The notes beneath the pieces are model-generated. The model made no database searches, was not told the DNA's origin, and saw nothing but the letters and a program-made list of their open reading frames with translations. DNA of 64,000 nucleotides from Dethiosulfatarculus sandiegensis (lineage in GTDB: Bacteria > Desulfobacterota > Desulfarculia > Desulfarculales > Desulfarculaceae). Location of the stretch: assembly GCF_000931935.2 (NCBI RefSeq), contig NZ_AZAC01000021.1, positions 18,784 to 82,783 on the forward strand. Reading direction: 5' to 3'. The stretch's first letter is position 1. Each line of letters begins with the position of its first letter. Shown here one piece after another: positions 51,773 to 60,760 of this stretch. A program made the position numbers and the translations under genes.

Positions 51773-52612
51773 ATGAGTTTCGCAAGTGCTCTGGCCCCCA
51801 AAAAAGCTTCCAGATCCGTTTTGGATGAGATCATCCGTCATAAGCGCCGGGAGCTCTGCAGCCGCTGGCGTGACTCGGATCTGTCCGAACTGGAAGCCAA
51901 GGCAAAAGCGGCTCCGGCCTGTAGGGATTTTTTCGGGGCTCTCAAAGCGCAAGCCGGAGAGGCCATTGTTGCCGAGGTGAAAAAAGCAGCCCCCTCGGCC
52001 GGAGAGTTGAAACCTCAGGTAAACGCGGCAGACCAGGCCCGCAAATATGCCCAGGGTGGAGCGGCCGCCTTGAGTGTGCTCACGGACAACCGTTACTTTG
52101 GCGGCGGGTTGGAAGATCTCAAGGCAGTGCGGGCAGAAGTGGATCTGCCTATCCTGCAGAAGGACTTCATCATCGATCCCCGCCAGATCCTCGAGGCCAA
52201 AATCTGCGGGGCCGACGCGATACTGCTTATTGTAAAGGCTCTTGACGACGAGGAACTGCTAAACCTCTACACCCTGGCCAAAAGCCTTGGTCTCACGGCT
52301 TTGGTGGAGGTAAACGACCATGAGGAGCTTCAAAGGGCCGTTGCAATCAATCCCAGGCTCATAGGCGTAAACAACCGCAATCTGGCCACCTTGGAGATAT
52401 CTCTGGGAACCACGGCCCGGCTGAGCCGTCAGGTGAAAAAAGACTGCCTTTTACTCAGCGCCAGCGGGATCAAGGGAGCCGCGGAGATTAAAAACCTTAA
52501 GCGGGACGGCGCCGAGGCATTTCTCATCGGCACCAGCCTGATGAAGGCCAAAAACCCGGCCCAGGCCCTGTTCAAAATGAAAATGGCCCTTAAAACCAAC
52601 CCGGTTAAGTAA
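51773..52612 (+). CDS. trpC: Indole-3-glycerol phosphate synthase
   Basis: TrpC closes the indole ring from carboxyphenylamino-deoxyribulose phosphate. The 279-residue TIM barrel shows [48 protein letters not shown] and LLSASGIKG, all standard. ATG 51773 has AAGGA seven bases upstream; the open frame back to 51743 lies in the attenuator tail. It is the first structural gene after the leader. It is not fused to TrpF, and no trpF follows, so PRA isomerase must be encoded elsewhere. Confidence 0.95.
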   Translation: MSFASALAPKKASRSVLDEIIRHKRRELCSRWRDSDLSELEAKAKAAPACRDFFGALKAQAGEAIVAEVKKAAPSAGELKPQVNAADQARKYAQGGAAALSVLTDNRYFGGGLEDLKAVRAEVDLPILQKDFIIDPRQILEAKICGADAILLIVKALDDEELLNLYTLAKSLGLTALVEVNDHEELQRAVAINPRLIGVNNRNLATLEISLGTTARLSRQVKKDCLLLSASGIKGAAEIKNLKRDGAEAFLIGTSLMKAKNPAQALFKMKMALKTNPVK

Positions 52613-52628
52613 AAAAGGAGCGCCGACC

Positions 52629-53912
52629 ATGCAACCCATAGTTCATTACATGGACTCACCATATAACGAATCCGGAGCAATCGATATGTCCCATTCCACG
52701 GCTGAATGTAAACAGCCCGCAGACCTGCATGCCCAGCCTGACCCCCAAGGACGATTCGGAAAGCTGGGGGGCAGATTTGTGCCCGAGACCCTTATGCCCG
52801 CCCTGGAGGAACTGACCCGGGCCCATGAAGAGGCCAGGCATGATCCCGAATTTCAGGCCGAGCTGAAAGAACTCCTGGCTGATTATGTGGGACGCCCCAC
52901 TCCTCTTTATGAAGCCAAACGACTGACCCAACATCTGGGCGGAGCCAGAATCTACCTTAAAAGGGAAGACCTGGCTCACACCGGGGCTCACAAGATAAAT
53001 AACGCCCTGGGCCAGGTGCTTTTGGCCAAACGAATGGGCAAGACCAAGATCATCGCCGAAACCGGCGCGGGTCAGCACGGAGTGGCTACGGCCACGGCGG
53101 CGGCGCTTTTGGGCATGGAATGCAAGGTCTTCATGGGCACCCTGGATATTGAACGCCAGGCCCTGAACGTAAAACGCATGCATTACCTGGGTTCCAGCGT
53201 GGAACCGGTGAAATCAGGGGCGTGCTCCTTAAAAGACGCGGTTAACGAGGCCCTGCGATATTGGGTGGCCAATGTGGAAGACACCCACTATATCATCGGC
53301 TCCGTGGTCGGCCCCCACCCCTACCCCATGCTGGTCAGGGATTTCCAGTCTATTATCGGCAGGGAGGCCAGGGAACAGATCCTGGCCAAAACCGGCCGTC
53401 TGCCCCAGTCCCTGGTGGCCTGTGTGGGAGCCGGTTCCAATGCCATGGGCCTGTTCCATGCCTTTTTAAACGATCAGGAAGTGGGCATGGTCGGAGTCGA
53501 GGCAGGCGGTCTGGGCCTGGATAGCGGAAAACATGCGGCCAGCATCAGCGCCGGACTCACCGGAGTTCTACACGGGGCCAACAGCTATCTGTTGCAGGAC
53601 GAGCATGGCCAGGTCATCGAGGCCCACTCAGTGGCCGCGGGCCTGGACTACCCCGGCGTGGGCCCGGAGCACGGGCATCTGCACGATATCGGCCGGGTGG
53701 AATACACCTATTCCACAGATGAAGAAGCCCTGGAAGGCTTTCACCTGCTTTCCGCCACCGAAGGCATCCTGCCCGCCCTGGAAAGCTCCCACGCAATCGC
53801 GCACTTGAAAAAACTGGCTCCCAAGCTGAACAAAGATGACATGATCATCGTCTGCCTCTCTGGCCGCGGCGACAAAGACGTAGTCCAGATCTCCGGCATG
53901 GAGGAGAAATAA
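52629..53912 (+). CDS. trpB: Tryptophan synthase beta chain
   Basis: TrpB condenses indole with serine. The 427-residue protein shows [15 protein letters not shown]-binding Lys122 in THE-type motif [13 protein letters not shown], the AETGAGQHG motif with the catalytic Glu, and the phosphate loop GAGSNAMG. It is the canonical TrpB1 type. ATG 52629 with GGAG nine bases before gives a 40-residue non-conserved leader; Met20 is an alternative. It lies 16 bases after trpC and two before trpA. Confidence 0.95.
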   Translation: MQPIVHYMDSPYNESGAIDMSHSTAECKQPADLHAQPDPQGRFGKLGGRFVPETLMPALEELTRAHEEARHDPEFQAELKELLADYVGRPTPLYEAKRLTQHLGGARIYLKREDLAHTGAHKINNALGQVLLAKRMGKTKIIAETGAGQHGVATATAAALLGMECKVFMGTLDIERQALNVKRMHYLGSSVEPVKSGACSLKDAVNEALRYWVANVEDTHYIIGSVVGPHPYPMLVRDFQSIIGREAREQILAKTGRLPQSLVACVGAGSNAMGLFHAFLNDQEVGMVGVEAGGLGLDSGKHAASISAGLTGVLHGANSYLLQDEHGQVIEAHSVAAGLDYPGVGPEHGHLHDIGRVEYTYSTDEEALEGFHLLSATEGILPALESSHAIAHLKKLAPKLNKDDMIIVCLSGRGDKDVVQISGMEEK

Positions 53913-53914
53913 CA

Positions 53915-54709
53915 ATGACAACTACCTTGCAAAATGCCTTTGACCGGGCAAAAGAGCAGAACAGGGCCGCTTTCATCCCCTTCATCTCCGGCGGACATCC
54001 GGATATGACCACCAGCATGCGCATCCTGAAGGCGGTGGAAAAAGGCGGGGCAGACGTTATCGAGGTGGGGATTCCCTTTTCCGACCCTGTTGCGGACGGG
54101 CCGGTGATTCAGTCGGCCTCCACTCAGGCCCTGGCCAACGGGGCGACTCCGGCCGGGGTGCTGGAGATGGTGCGCCAGGCCGAAATCTCCTGCCCGGTGG
54201 TAATCATGACCTACTTTAACCCCATGCTGCGCATGGGCCTCACCGAGTTTGCCAAACGCGCGGCCCAGGCCGGGGTAAAGGGAGTGATCATCCCGGACCT
54301 CACCGCCGATGAAGCGGGCGAATGGTCTCAAGTGGCGGAAGAATACTGCATAGACACTATTTTCCTGGCCGCACCCACCACCCCGGACTCAAGGCTTGAG
54401 ATCATTACCAAGGCCAGCAAGGGTTTTGTGTATTACGTCTCCACCACCGGTGTGACTGGCAGCGCCATCAACGTCTCCGACGGCCTTTTGGAAGAAATCA
54501 AGCGCATCAAAAGAGCCGGCACCCTGCCGGTGGCTGTGGGCTTTGGAGTCTCCACGCCTGAACAGGCCGCGGCCCTGGGCAAGGCAGCCGATGGCGTGAT
54601 TGTAGGCAGCGCCCTGGTAAAGGCCATTCAACAGGCAAGCACCGCTGATGAACAAATCGAAAGCGCGGAAAAACTCACCAGCGCCATGGCGGCGGCCCTA
54701 AAGAACTAA
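53915..54709 (+). CDS. trpA: Tryptophan synthase alpha chain
   Basis: TrpA cleaves indole-3-glycerol phosphate and channels indole to TrpB. The 264-residue barrel has PFISGGHPD, the catalytic pair Glu50 (in DVIEVGIPFSDP) and Asp61, the flexible loop STTGVTG, and GFGVSTPEQA for phosphate binding. GGAGGAG precedes the ATG. It is the last trp gene here; there is no obvious terminator directly after it, so some readthrough into the membrane protein gene is possible. Confidence 0.95.
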   Translation: MTTTLQNAFDRAKEQNRAAFIPFISGGHPDMTTSMRILKAVEKGGADVIEVGIPFSDPVADGPVIQSASTQALANGATPAGVLEMVRQAEISCPVVIMTYFNPMLRMGLTEFAKRAAQAGVKGVIIPDLTADEAGEWSQVAEEYCIDTIFLAAPTTPDSRLEIITKASKGFVYYVSTTGVTGSAINVSDGLLEEIKRIKRAGTLPVAVGFGVSTPEQAAALGKAADGVIVGSALVKAIQQASTADEQIESAEKLTSAMAAALKN

Positions 54710-54879
54710 ATCTTTTTCTGTTGTCTCCAGGGTGGTCAATCCGGGGAAACCCGGTTTGGCTACCCTTTTTCTTGCCTTTCCCCTTTAAAAAAGCAATATT
54801 GTACAGATTCGACCTGACCGGCCCTGACACCTGTTTGGATACTGGACATGATTCTTTAAAAAATGGAGGTCTGCTGCAA

Positions 54880-56877
54880 TTGCCCTCCCCAGGAACCGAG
54901 CCAGACCCCAAAAACAGAAAAAGCATTCTCACCCCTTGGGCTGGAGCGGTGCTGTTTCTTTTGTTTTATTTAAGCGTATGGCCACTTTTGTTTCACCTGG
55001 TGCTTTTACCCCATGCCTCTTTACAAAAATACGGATTCAGGGTCCTTCACTTTAAGGAAGCCAATTTATTAAACAAAGAAGACAAGGTAGGTTTCCGGAA
55101 AAGCTCTGAACTTAGACTCAGCCAGTCAGACGAGTCACTAAAGGCCCTGGCCTTTCTTAAAATCGAAAAATCAGGTTTTTACAGTTTTTTCCTCTCCGGC
55201 ACAGCCCGGGCCAAACTGGCCGTTAACAACCAAATAATCCTGGAAACACCGGGTGCGCACCAAGGGGGGCTATACCTGGACAAAGGACCCCATTTTATCG
55301 AGTTAACCCTGAGCGCAGGGCAGACCAATTCCGGAGCGGATCTCTTACTCAGCCTGCCCGGAAAAGAAAATTTCCAGCTGATTGCAGGCAAAAAACTGGC
55401 CTACCTGGACCTGGGCAACGTGGGGCAATGGCTTTTTGTCCTTGATTTTCTGGAAAAAATCGCCTTGCTGGGATTTGGGATCTGTTTCCTGTGGCCTCTT
55501 TTCAGGCCGCTAAGCAAATGGATCAAAAACAGAGTTGCAAACTTTCCCAAGACAGCCGCATTGCTTTTAGCCCTGGCATTGTTCTGGATCATTGGTTTTT
55601 CGGCCTATTATCCGGTCGAAATCGGAGCCCGCAGGCCTGCGGTGAGGGTGGACGGGTTTAATTATTTTGCCTATCTGCCCAGCCTGATCATTCACAGGGA
55701 CCTTGGCATGCAAAGCCTTTACCCGGCGGCCAAGGCTTACAAATACCTGCCCGCCTGGGAAAAAGCCCTGAGCCATACCTATACCGGCCTTACCTTTAAT
55801 CCTGAAACCGGGCGCCATGTGAGTGACCACACCATTGGGGTGAGTCTTATGATCGCTCCTTTTTTCCTGGGAGCCCATTACCTGAGCCTGCTTTTTGATC
55901 AACCGGTGGATGGCTTTTCTTCTTTTTATCAATATTCCGTGGGCATGGCCGCCCTTTTCTACACCCTTTTCGGTTTTGCCTTTCTGGCCGCCCTCCTCAG
56001 GAAACATTTTTCCCGCAGGACAACCTTTACCCCCTGTATCTGCCTGTTTCTAGGAACTAATCTCTTCAACTATACAGTTAACGAAGTATCATACAGCCAT
56101 GTGTATTCCTTTGCCCTGGTCGCCTGTTTCATCTATTTCACAGAAAAATGGCATTCTGAGCCAACCATCCGAAACAGCCTGATACTTGGGGGAGTGTGGG
56201 GATTGCTTGCCCTGGTGCGCCTGCCCAATCTGATGGTAATCATGTTTCCCTGTTTGTACGGGCTTTACGGCTATCGCAACCTTAAGGAACAGGTTGTCTG
56301 GTTATGGCAAAAGCGTTTACAACTGCTTTTGATGGTCCTGCTCTTTGGCCTGGCAATGCTGCCTCAGTTGCTTTTGTGGAAACTCACGGCAGGATCATGG
56401 TTGATAAATCCACAGGCCTATGCCGGGCTGCCGGGACTGAACATATGGCAACCCGAGTTGTTAAATGTTCTCTTCTCCGTGGAAAAGGGGGCCTTTTTCT
56501 GGTCGCCGATCCTGATCATGTCCCTGTTCGGGCTTTTTTTCATGCCCAGATATCTGCCTCAATGGTTTATTCCCAGCCTTTTATTTTGGGGGGCGGTGAC
56601 CTGGGTTATCGCCAGTTACTGGCTGTGGACCTATGGTCACAGCTTTGGGCATCGAGGCTTTACAGACGCCTATCCGGTCCTGGCTCTTTCCATGGCAACA
56701 CTTTTACAACAAGTAGAGTCAAAATCCCGCGCCACCTTGTGGATCACGGGCATCCTTCTTATTGCCCTGGTCTATGTAAACCTTTGTCTGACTGTCCAAT
56801 ATTGGCAAGGCTCCTTGCCCGGACGCAATATGACCTGGGAAATTTTCCAGAAGATCCATTGGTGGCGTTTTTGGTAA
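54880..56877 (+). CDS. Polytopic membrane protein, glycosyltransferase-39-like
   Basis: About 665 residues. A first membrane segment (FLLFYLSVWPLLFHL) is followed by a soluble beta-rich domain (about residues 45-180, with YSFFLSGTARAKLAVNNQ resembling a carbohydrate-binding or PA14-like strand set), then ten or so membrane helices. A luminal-type motif VDGFNYFAYLPSLIIHRDLG and SDHTIGVSLMIAPFF recall GT-C glycosyltransferases. Acceptor and donor unknown. The frame is open to TTG 54721, but TTG 54880 has GGAGGT nine bases upstream and fits the topology better. Confidence 0.65.
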   Translation: MPSPGTEPDPKNRKSILTPWAGAVLFLLFYLSVWPLLFHLVLLPHASLQKYGFRVLHFKEANLLNKEDKVGFRKSSELRLSQSDESLKALAFLKIEKSGFYSFFLSGTARAKLAVNNQIILETPGAHQGGLYLDKGPHFIELTLSAGQTNSGADLLLSLPGKENFQLIAGKKLAYLDLGNVGQWLFVLDFLEKIALLGFGICFLWPLFRPLSKWIKNRVANFPKTAALLLALALFWIIGFSAYYPVEIGARRPAVRVDGFNYFAYLPSLIIHRDLGMQSLYPAAKAYKYLPAWEKALSHTYTGLTFNPETGRHVSDHTIGVSLMIAPFFLGAHYLSLLFDQPVDGFSSFYQYSVGMAALFYTLFGFAFLAALLRKHFSRRTTFTPCICLFLGTNLFNYTVNEVSYSHVYSFALVACFIYFTEKWHSEPTIRNSLILGGVWGLLALVRLPNLMVIMFPCLYGLYGYRNLKEQVVWLWQKRLQLLLMVLLFGLAMLPQLLLWKLTAGSWLINPQAYAGLPGLNIWQPELLNVLFSVEKGAFFWSPILIMSLFGLFFMPRYLPQWFIPSLLFWGAVTWVIASYWLWTYGHSFGHRGFTDAYPVLALSMATLLQQVESKSRATLWITGILLIALVYVNLCLTVQYWQGSLPGRNMTWEIFQKIHWWRFW

Positions 56878-57161
56878 GAAAAACCTGAACAACTGTAGTA
56901 GTTATCCATATTGTTATGCTTAACAAAAAGCTTGATCTTTACTATCTATCTGTAGGGCCGACTTATATACCCAATAAAATTCAACCTGAATCTAATTCAT
57001 AAATTTAATTAATTATTTTAATAAGTTGTTTTTTATCTTGTTAATTTGCAAAATCACTAATATATTTCCTACGATTTTGAGCAAATAAAGAGGTCAATTA
57101 GGATTCTTTTCCTAACATGGTCAAATGAGCAAAACAAAACTTAAAGCTTTTATATTTAAAA
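56878..57161. other. Very AT-rich gap of 284 bases
   Basis: No gene or clear hairpin seen. The base composition (long A/T runs at 56990-57060) differs sharply from the coding sequence, which may mark an insertion boundary or simply a strong promoter region for the following gene. Confidence 0.4.
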
Positions 57162-57740
57162 ATGTCTTCACAAAAACCACCATCAAAAAGATCATTCCCG
57201 GACTTATTTCAATTTTTTAAAATGAAAATCCGAATCATCATAAGCCTTATTTCCTTATCCTCAGTTCTTTTATGGCCCAAGGCAACTCTGGCATCTTCTT
57301 TTGCCAACAGTTGGATAACTGCGGTTCACCCGGCCTGGTATCTGCTGGCTGGTGTGGTTTTACTTTTAACTACGATCTTCACCGGTTTTGTGCTTCTGGA
57401 AAGGGCAGAGGCAAGAGACACTCTCCTGGCCAAGGAAAGATTAGCGGCCAGGCAGCTTGGCATCATAAAAAATACAGTTCTCAAACACTGGGAACAAAAC
57501 GGCAGTTTCCCCGAAAACCTGATTGATGTAGGGCTTAGCCCCAGGTTGTGCACCAACCCCTGGGGATTACCCTATAATTATGAACTCCGCAGTGAAGGGT
57601 TTGCCATAACCACCCAGATGCCTGACCGGCTGGTTGATTTTCCCAAAATCAACCAATTTTGGTCCCAAAAAGAAAAAGGATGCAGATTTGCCTGCCCGGG
57701 CCAAGCCAGTAAAAAGAAACGTTTCTTTTTTAGACGATAA
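57162..57740 (+). CDS. Hypothetical protein with pilin-like C-terminal domain
   Basis: 192 residues. There are two hydrophobic segments (about 22-44 and 58-80), then a helix with RAEARDTLLAKERLAARQLG and a compact domain whose pattern KHWEQNGSFPENL ... NPWGLPYNYEL resembles the calcium-region fold of type II secretion major pseudopilins. No prepilin cleavage motif precedes it, so it is not a normal pseudopilin. ATG 57222 would give a signal peptide ending ATLA; no ribosome binding site is clear for either start. Function unknown. It ends six bases from the convergent lipoprotein gene. Confidence 0.55.
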   Translation: MSSQKPPSKRSFPDLFQFFKMKIRIIISLISLSSVLLWPKATLASSFANSWITAVHPAWYLLAGVVLLLTTIFTGFVLLERAEARDTLLAKERLAARQLGIIKNTVLKHWEQNGSFPENLIDVGLSPRLCTNPWGLPYNYELRSEGFAITTQMPDRLVDFPKINQFWSQKEKGCRFACPGQASKKKRFFFRR

Positions 57741-57746
57741 TCCTCT

Positions 57747-58484
57747 TCAGTCCCGGCCTATATCCTGATAGAGCATAAGCGCAGCACTTGCCGCCGCCAT
57801 GGGGTCGCGGCTGTTTTCGGTATTTGGCAACAACCAAACGGCCCCCTGATTAATCACCTCAACCGCGCCCACAATCCCGCCTGCCTGCTTAAAAAAATAG
57901 CCGGTGGGATCGCTCAAGGTTATGGAACTTCCGGCCAGCCGGTTGCTTCCCTTTACCTGAATGGTCTTTACATTACTAAATAAAAGCCCGTTTAAGGCTG
58001 TTTCACCAGTGGATCGCGCCATTACCAGACGCCAGGAATTTGTCTTGTCTCCCTGTAAAATGGTGCAGGCCATATTTCCGTGACGTGAAATTTCCCAGGT
58101 AAAACTCCCTTTGTTATCGCCCAACAGCGTCTGAATCAACTTTTGCCTCACCCCCAGGGCGCAATTTACCTGCCAGGTTTTACCTTGTTGATTAATCAAC
58201 TCAAACTGGTAATCCTGCTCAGCGCTGAAGTCCTCATACCCCAAAAAACCCCAGGCGGTTGAATGAGTCCATCCCCTTTGCACATTAGCCGCCTTGTAAG
58301 GCCCAAAACTGAAAGATTCTTGAAAATTGAATCCTTGCCTGCCCTTTACCGGCATATGGTCGGCCTTTTGCTTAAACCCCGATTCCAGGGCCATGTGAGC
58401 GGGAGTGCATCCCCCAAAAATAAGGCAGGCAAGCACAGTCAAAAGGATGCCTAACATCAAAATGCCACGGTCTTCTCTTTGCAT
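57747..58484 (-). CDS. Hypothetical lipoprotein
   Basis: A 245-residue product with a lipoprotein signal: hydrophobic 9-24 and the lipobox IFGGC (Cys26). The mature part is rich in beta-strand patterns with two further cysteines (ALGVRQ and GNMACTIL regions) and no domain I recognise. ATG 58484 has GGAGG five bases upstream; the frame is open to 58520. It follows the cysteine-cluster gene by about 40 bases on the same strand, so it is probably the last gene of that unit. Outer membrane or inner membrane sorting cannot be judged. Confidence 0.65.
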   Translation of the reverse strand: MQREDRGILMLGILLTVLACLIFGGCTPAHMALESGFKQKADHMPVKGRQGFNFQESFSFGPYKAANVQRGWTHSTAWGFLGYEDFSAEQDYQFELINQQGKTWQVNCALGVRQKLIQTLLGDNKGSFTWEISRHGNMACTILQGDKTNSWRLVMARSTGETALNGLLFSNVKTIQVKGSNRLAGSSITLSDPTGYFFKQAGGIVGAVEVINQGAVWLLPNTENSRDPMAAASAALMLYQDIGRD

Positions 58485-58527
58485 GGGGCCTCCTTTTTTG
58501 TCGGGGCGGTCAAGAGACATGAAAAAC

Positions 58528-59055
58528 TCAAACCCTGCCGCAAACCTCTATAAAATCCTCAACCATCCTTTGTCTGGCTGTTTTGATTCTTTTTACAGAA
58601 TCTTCCCAAGTGTAAACCCATCCCGGGCCCAAACTCCTCAGAAGCTTTTTTTGCTCCGGGCATAGATACCAGGTGCAGACCCAGGGTCTGGCTGCCCGTT
58701 CAAGCACACAGCCTGTTTCGCCCAGATAAACACACCCTTGATGCTTATCAAAAAAAAGCTGACCCGAAGGCGGAAGAACCCCGCCAAGACGCCAAAAAAC
58801 CAAATCTGAAAAATCAGCCCATATCCTGGCCCGATGGCAGCAGGGCTCAACACAGCGGAGACAGGTAACGGCGCACAAGCGATCCAGCAGATTTTTTGTT
58901 GCCAGAATTCCATCCTGAATAACATATGACCAAAATCTGGCCCGGGCCAAAGCCCTGTGGTTCTTTTGGCAAAGCATTTTCAGGGTGTCGCCTGCCTCAA
59001 ACCAGGTTTTACTTTGGCTCCAGGGCGGATATTCAGGCAAAAACTTATCCCTCAT
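58528..59055 (-). CDS. YkgJ-like cysteine-cluster (metal-binding) protein
   Basis: A 175-residue protein with the cluster CLRCVEPCC in the middle and later cysteines in GCVYLGETGCVLERAARPWVC and CTWYLCP. The arrangement is that of the YkgJ zinc/iron-chelating family, whose functions are mostly unknown. I choose ATG 59055, whose ATGA overlaps the stop of the TPR gene, which implies translational coupling; ATG 59070 is also open. No signal peptide. Confidence 0.75.
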   Translation of the reverse strand: MRDKFLPEYPPWSQSKTWFEAGDTLKMLCQKNHRALARARFWSYVIQDGILATKNLLDRLCAVTCLRCVEPCCHRARIWADFSDLVFWRLGGVLPPSGQLFFDKHQGCVYLGETGCVLERAARPWVCTWYLCPEQKKLLRSLGPGWVYTWEDSVKRIKTARQRMVEDFIEVCGRV

Positions 59056-60236
59056 TTTTGCTGACCGCATTTGGCCTTTATTTCTTCAGCCAGCTTAAGC
59101 AGTTTTTCTTTTTCCTTTTTCCCTTCAAAGCGGGCTGAGGCGTTCCGTATTATAAAAAGCGCCTTTCCAGGTTTTTGAGCCTGGAGCCAGGCTTTTGCTT
59201 CCCTGGTTGCATAGGATGCCTTTTGGGGATTAAAAACCGCCGCTTCGGCGTAATAGGCCGCTGCTTTTTCAAAAGCCTTTTTCTTTTCCGCTTCTCTCCC
59301 CAGCCAATACATGGCCGATCCCTTGGCGGGCTTTGGATCCTGCTCCCTGGCCAGGGCTTTTCTCTCGGCCCACTCAAGGGTCATTTCAACCTTGTCAGTC
59401 TTGACCCCACACCAGAAGAGACCACTCATGGCGCCTACGCCCCGAGGGTTAAGGGAGACAGCCTTTTGAAAGGCCGAGGCGGCCTTCTGAAAATTATCTT
59501 GACGATAAAAAGCCCAGCCCAAAAGATCATTGGCCAAATAAGAGCGAGGCCCCTTGAGGACCGCAGTTTCAAACAGTTTAAGATCCAGCTTACCGGTATT
59601 AAAAGCGCTTATGGTGTAGTAATGGCGCAGGGCTTTTTCCAGGGCCTGAATCCCGCTTGCCGAGGTGTTTTCCGGCCAGATCGCCTCTAAGATCCCTTCC
59701 TTGGGCAGGCCTGGAATCAAACGCCCCAGCCAGTTCAAGAATTCCCGGCTGAAGCCTTTTAGTTTGTTCTCCAGATCCAGATCAAACCAGGGACTCGTCC
59801 TTACACCTTTTGCGGCAAAATCCTGAAACTCAAACTTCACCTGCATTTTTCCACTATCAACCCGCATCCTGCCGGAAAGCCAATACCGAACCTTTGTTTT
59901 CCTTGCTATCTCAGCCAAAGCGGGCCTTGGCTCGCCTTTATCGCAATATGAATCAAAACCATTCAAGGTGGAAAAAATATTTTTGACGCGCCAACCAAAC
60001 CAAAACTCTGAAAGACCCGGGTGCATTACAGCCAAATTTCCGGCTAAAAATTGAGCCCACAGGCCCGCCCGCTCCCTTACACCTTCCTCCTGAACCAGAG
60101 GAAGAATGATCAACCTATTCTGTAAAGACGCAGATCCGGCGCGTGATGCGGATTTAGGGGCCGCTTGTGCGCATACCGGGAGCAATAAGCTGAGTTGCGC
60201 AATAATAAATAAGTTTATTAACAACTTAAGCTTCAT
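59052..60236 (-). CDS. Secreted TPR-repeat protein with TolB-like N-terminal region
   Basis: 394 residues. A signal peptide (1-25, cleaved after CAQA) is followed by about 120 residues (RLIILPLVQEEG ... KVRYWLSGRMRVDSGKMQVKF) resembling the TolB/CsgG-like fold that also occurs at the N-terminus of BamA in this window, then tetratricopeptide repeats from about 195 to 380 (for example GWAFYRQDNFQKAASAFQKA and AAAYYAEAAVFNPQKA). It probably works in the periplasm as a scaffold. AAGGA lies eight bases before ATG 60236. Function unknown. Confidence 0.7.
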   Translation of the reverse strand: MKLKLLINLFIIAQLSLLLPVCAQAAPKSASRAGSASLQNRLIILPLVQEEGVRERAGLWAQFLAGNLAVMHPGLSEFWFGWRVKNIFSTLNGFDSYCDKGEPRPALAEIARKTKVRYWLSGRMRVDSGKMQVKFEFQDFAAKGVRTSPWFDLDLENKLKGFSREFLNWLGRLIPGLPKEGILEAIWPENTSASGIQALEKALRHYYTISAFNTGKLDLKLFETAVLKGPRSYLANDLLGWAFYRQDNFQKAASAFQKAVSLNPRGVGAMSGLFWCGVKTDKVEMTLEWAERKALAREQDPKPAKGSAMYWLGREAEKKKAFEKAAAYYAEAAVFNPQKASYATREAKAWLQAQKPGKALFIIRNASARFEGKKEKEKLLKLAEEIKAKCGQQK

Positions 60237-60671
60237 AACACTATCCTTGAATAATTAATCACAAACCGCGAAAGTTTTCTTTTGTTTTAGTGTATACAGC
60301 CAATATATTTTAAAAATTAAATCATCTAATGGGCCTTCACGAGCCGAGCAGCAAACAAAAAGATAACCCCGACTCACAACCTGATTAGATTAAACATAAA
60401 CCATATTTATCCATATATTTTTTAAAAGTAAACTCAGAGCAAACGGTTTATCGGCTAAACCACGAACGGTCAATAAACATTCACAACCAAAATCAGCGCT
60501 TCCGGCCCAAATCCACCTCCTTCTTCCCGCCTTGGCAGTATATATACAACATATTAATATTCCATAAAAAATTAATCTAAGTAAATATAAGCCCCCAAGT
60601 TTAGCAAAGAGATTACCTGAACATATTACAGACAGTAATCTTACTTTTACGAATCACTGCCTGGGAAATTA
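60237..60671. other. AT-rich gap of about 430 bases between divergent genes
   Basis: No gene supported. It must hold the promoters of the TPR gene (leftward) and of the sensor kinase (rightward). Short A/T runs dominate, and no hairpin of note was seen. Confidence 0.4.
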
Positions 60672-60680
60672 TGCTATAGT
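60672..60680 (+). promoter_or_regulatory. Extended -10 element for the hybrid kinase gene
   Basis: TGC followed by TATAGT (60675-60680, five of six matches) forms an extended -10; there is no -35 at the right distance. Transcription would start near 60687, about 75 bases before the start codon. Confidence 0.45.
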
Positions 60681-60760
60681 ACAGTCTTTAAAAAATACCA
60701 AGCCTTTGGGGTTGAGCCCAGCAGTAAAAACTGAGACTTATCAGATAAACGAACCTGTTA

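Noticed and set aside
57162..57740. Calling the pilin-like protein a type II secretion major pseudopilin
   Set aside because: It lacks a prepilin peptidase site and the N-terminal helix order is wrong; only the C-terminal pattern is similar.
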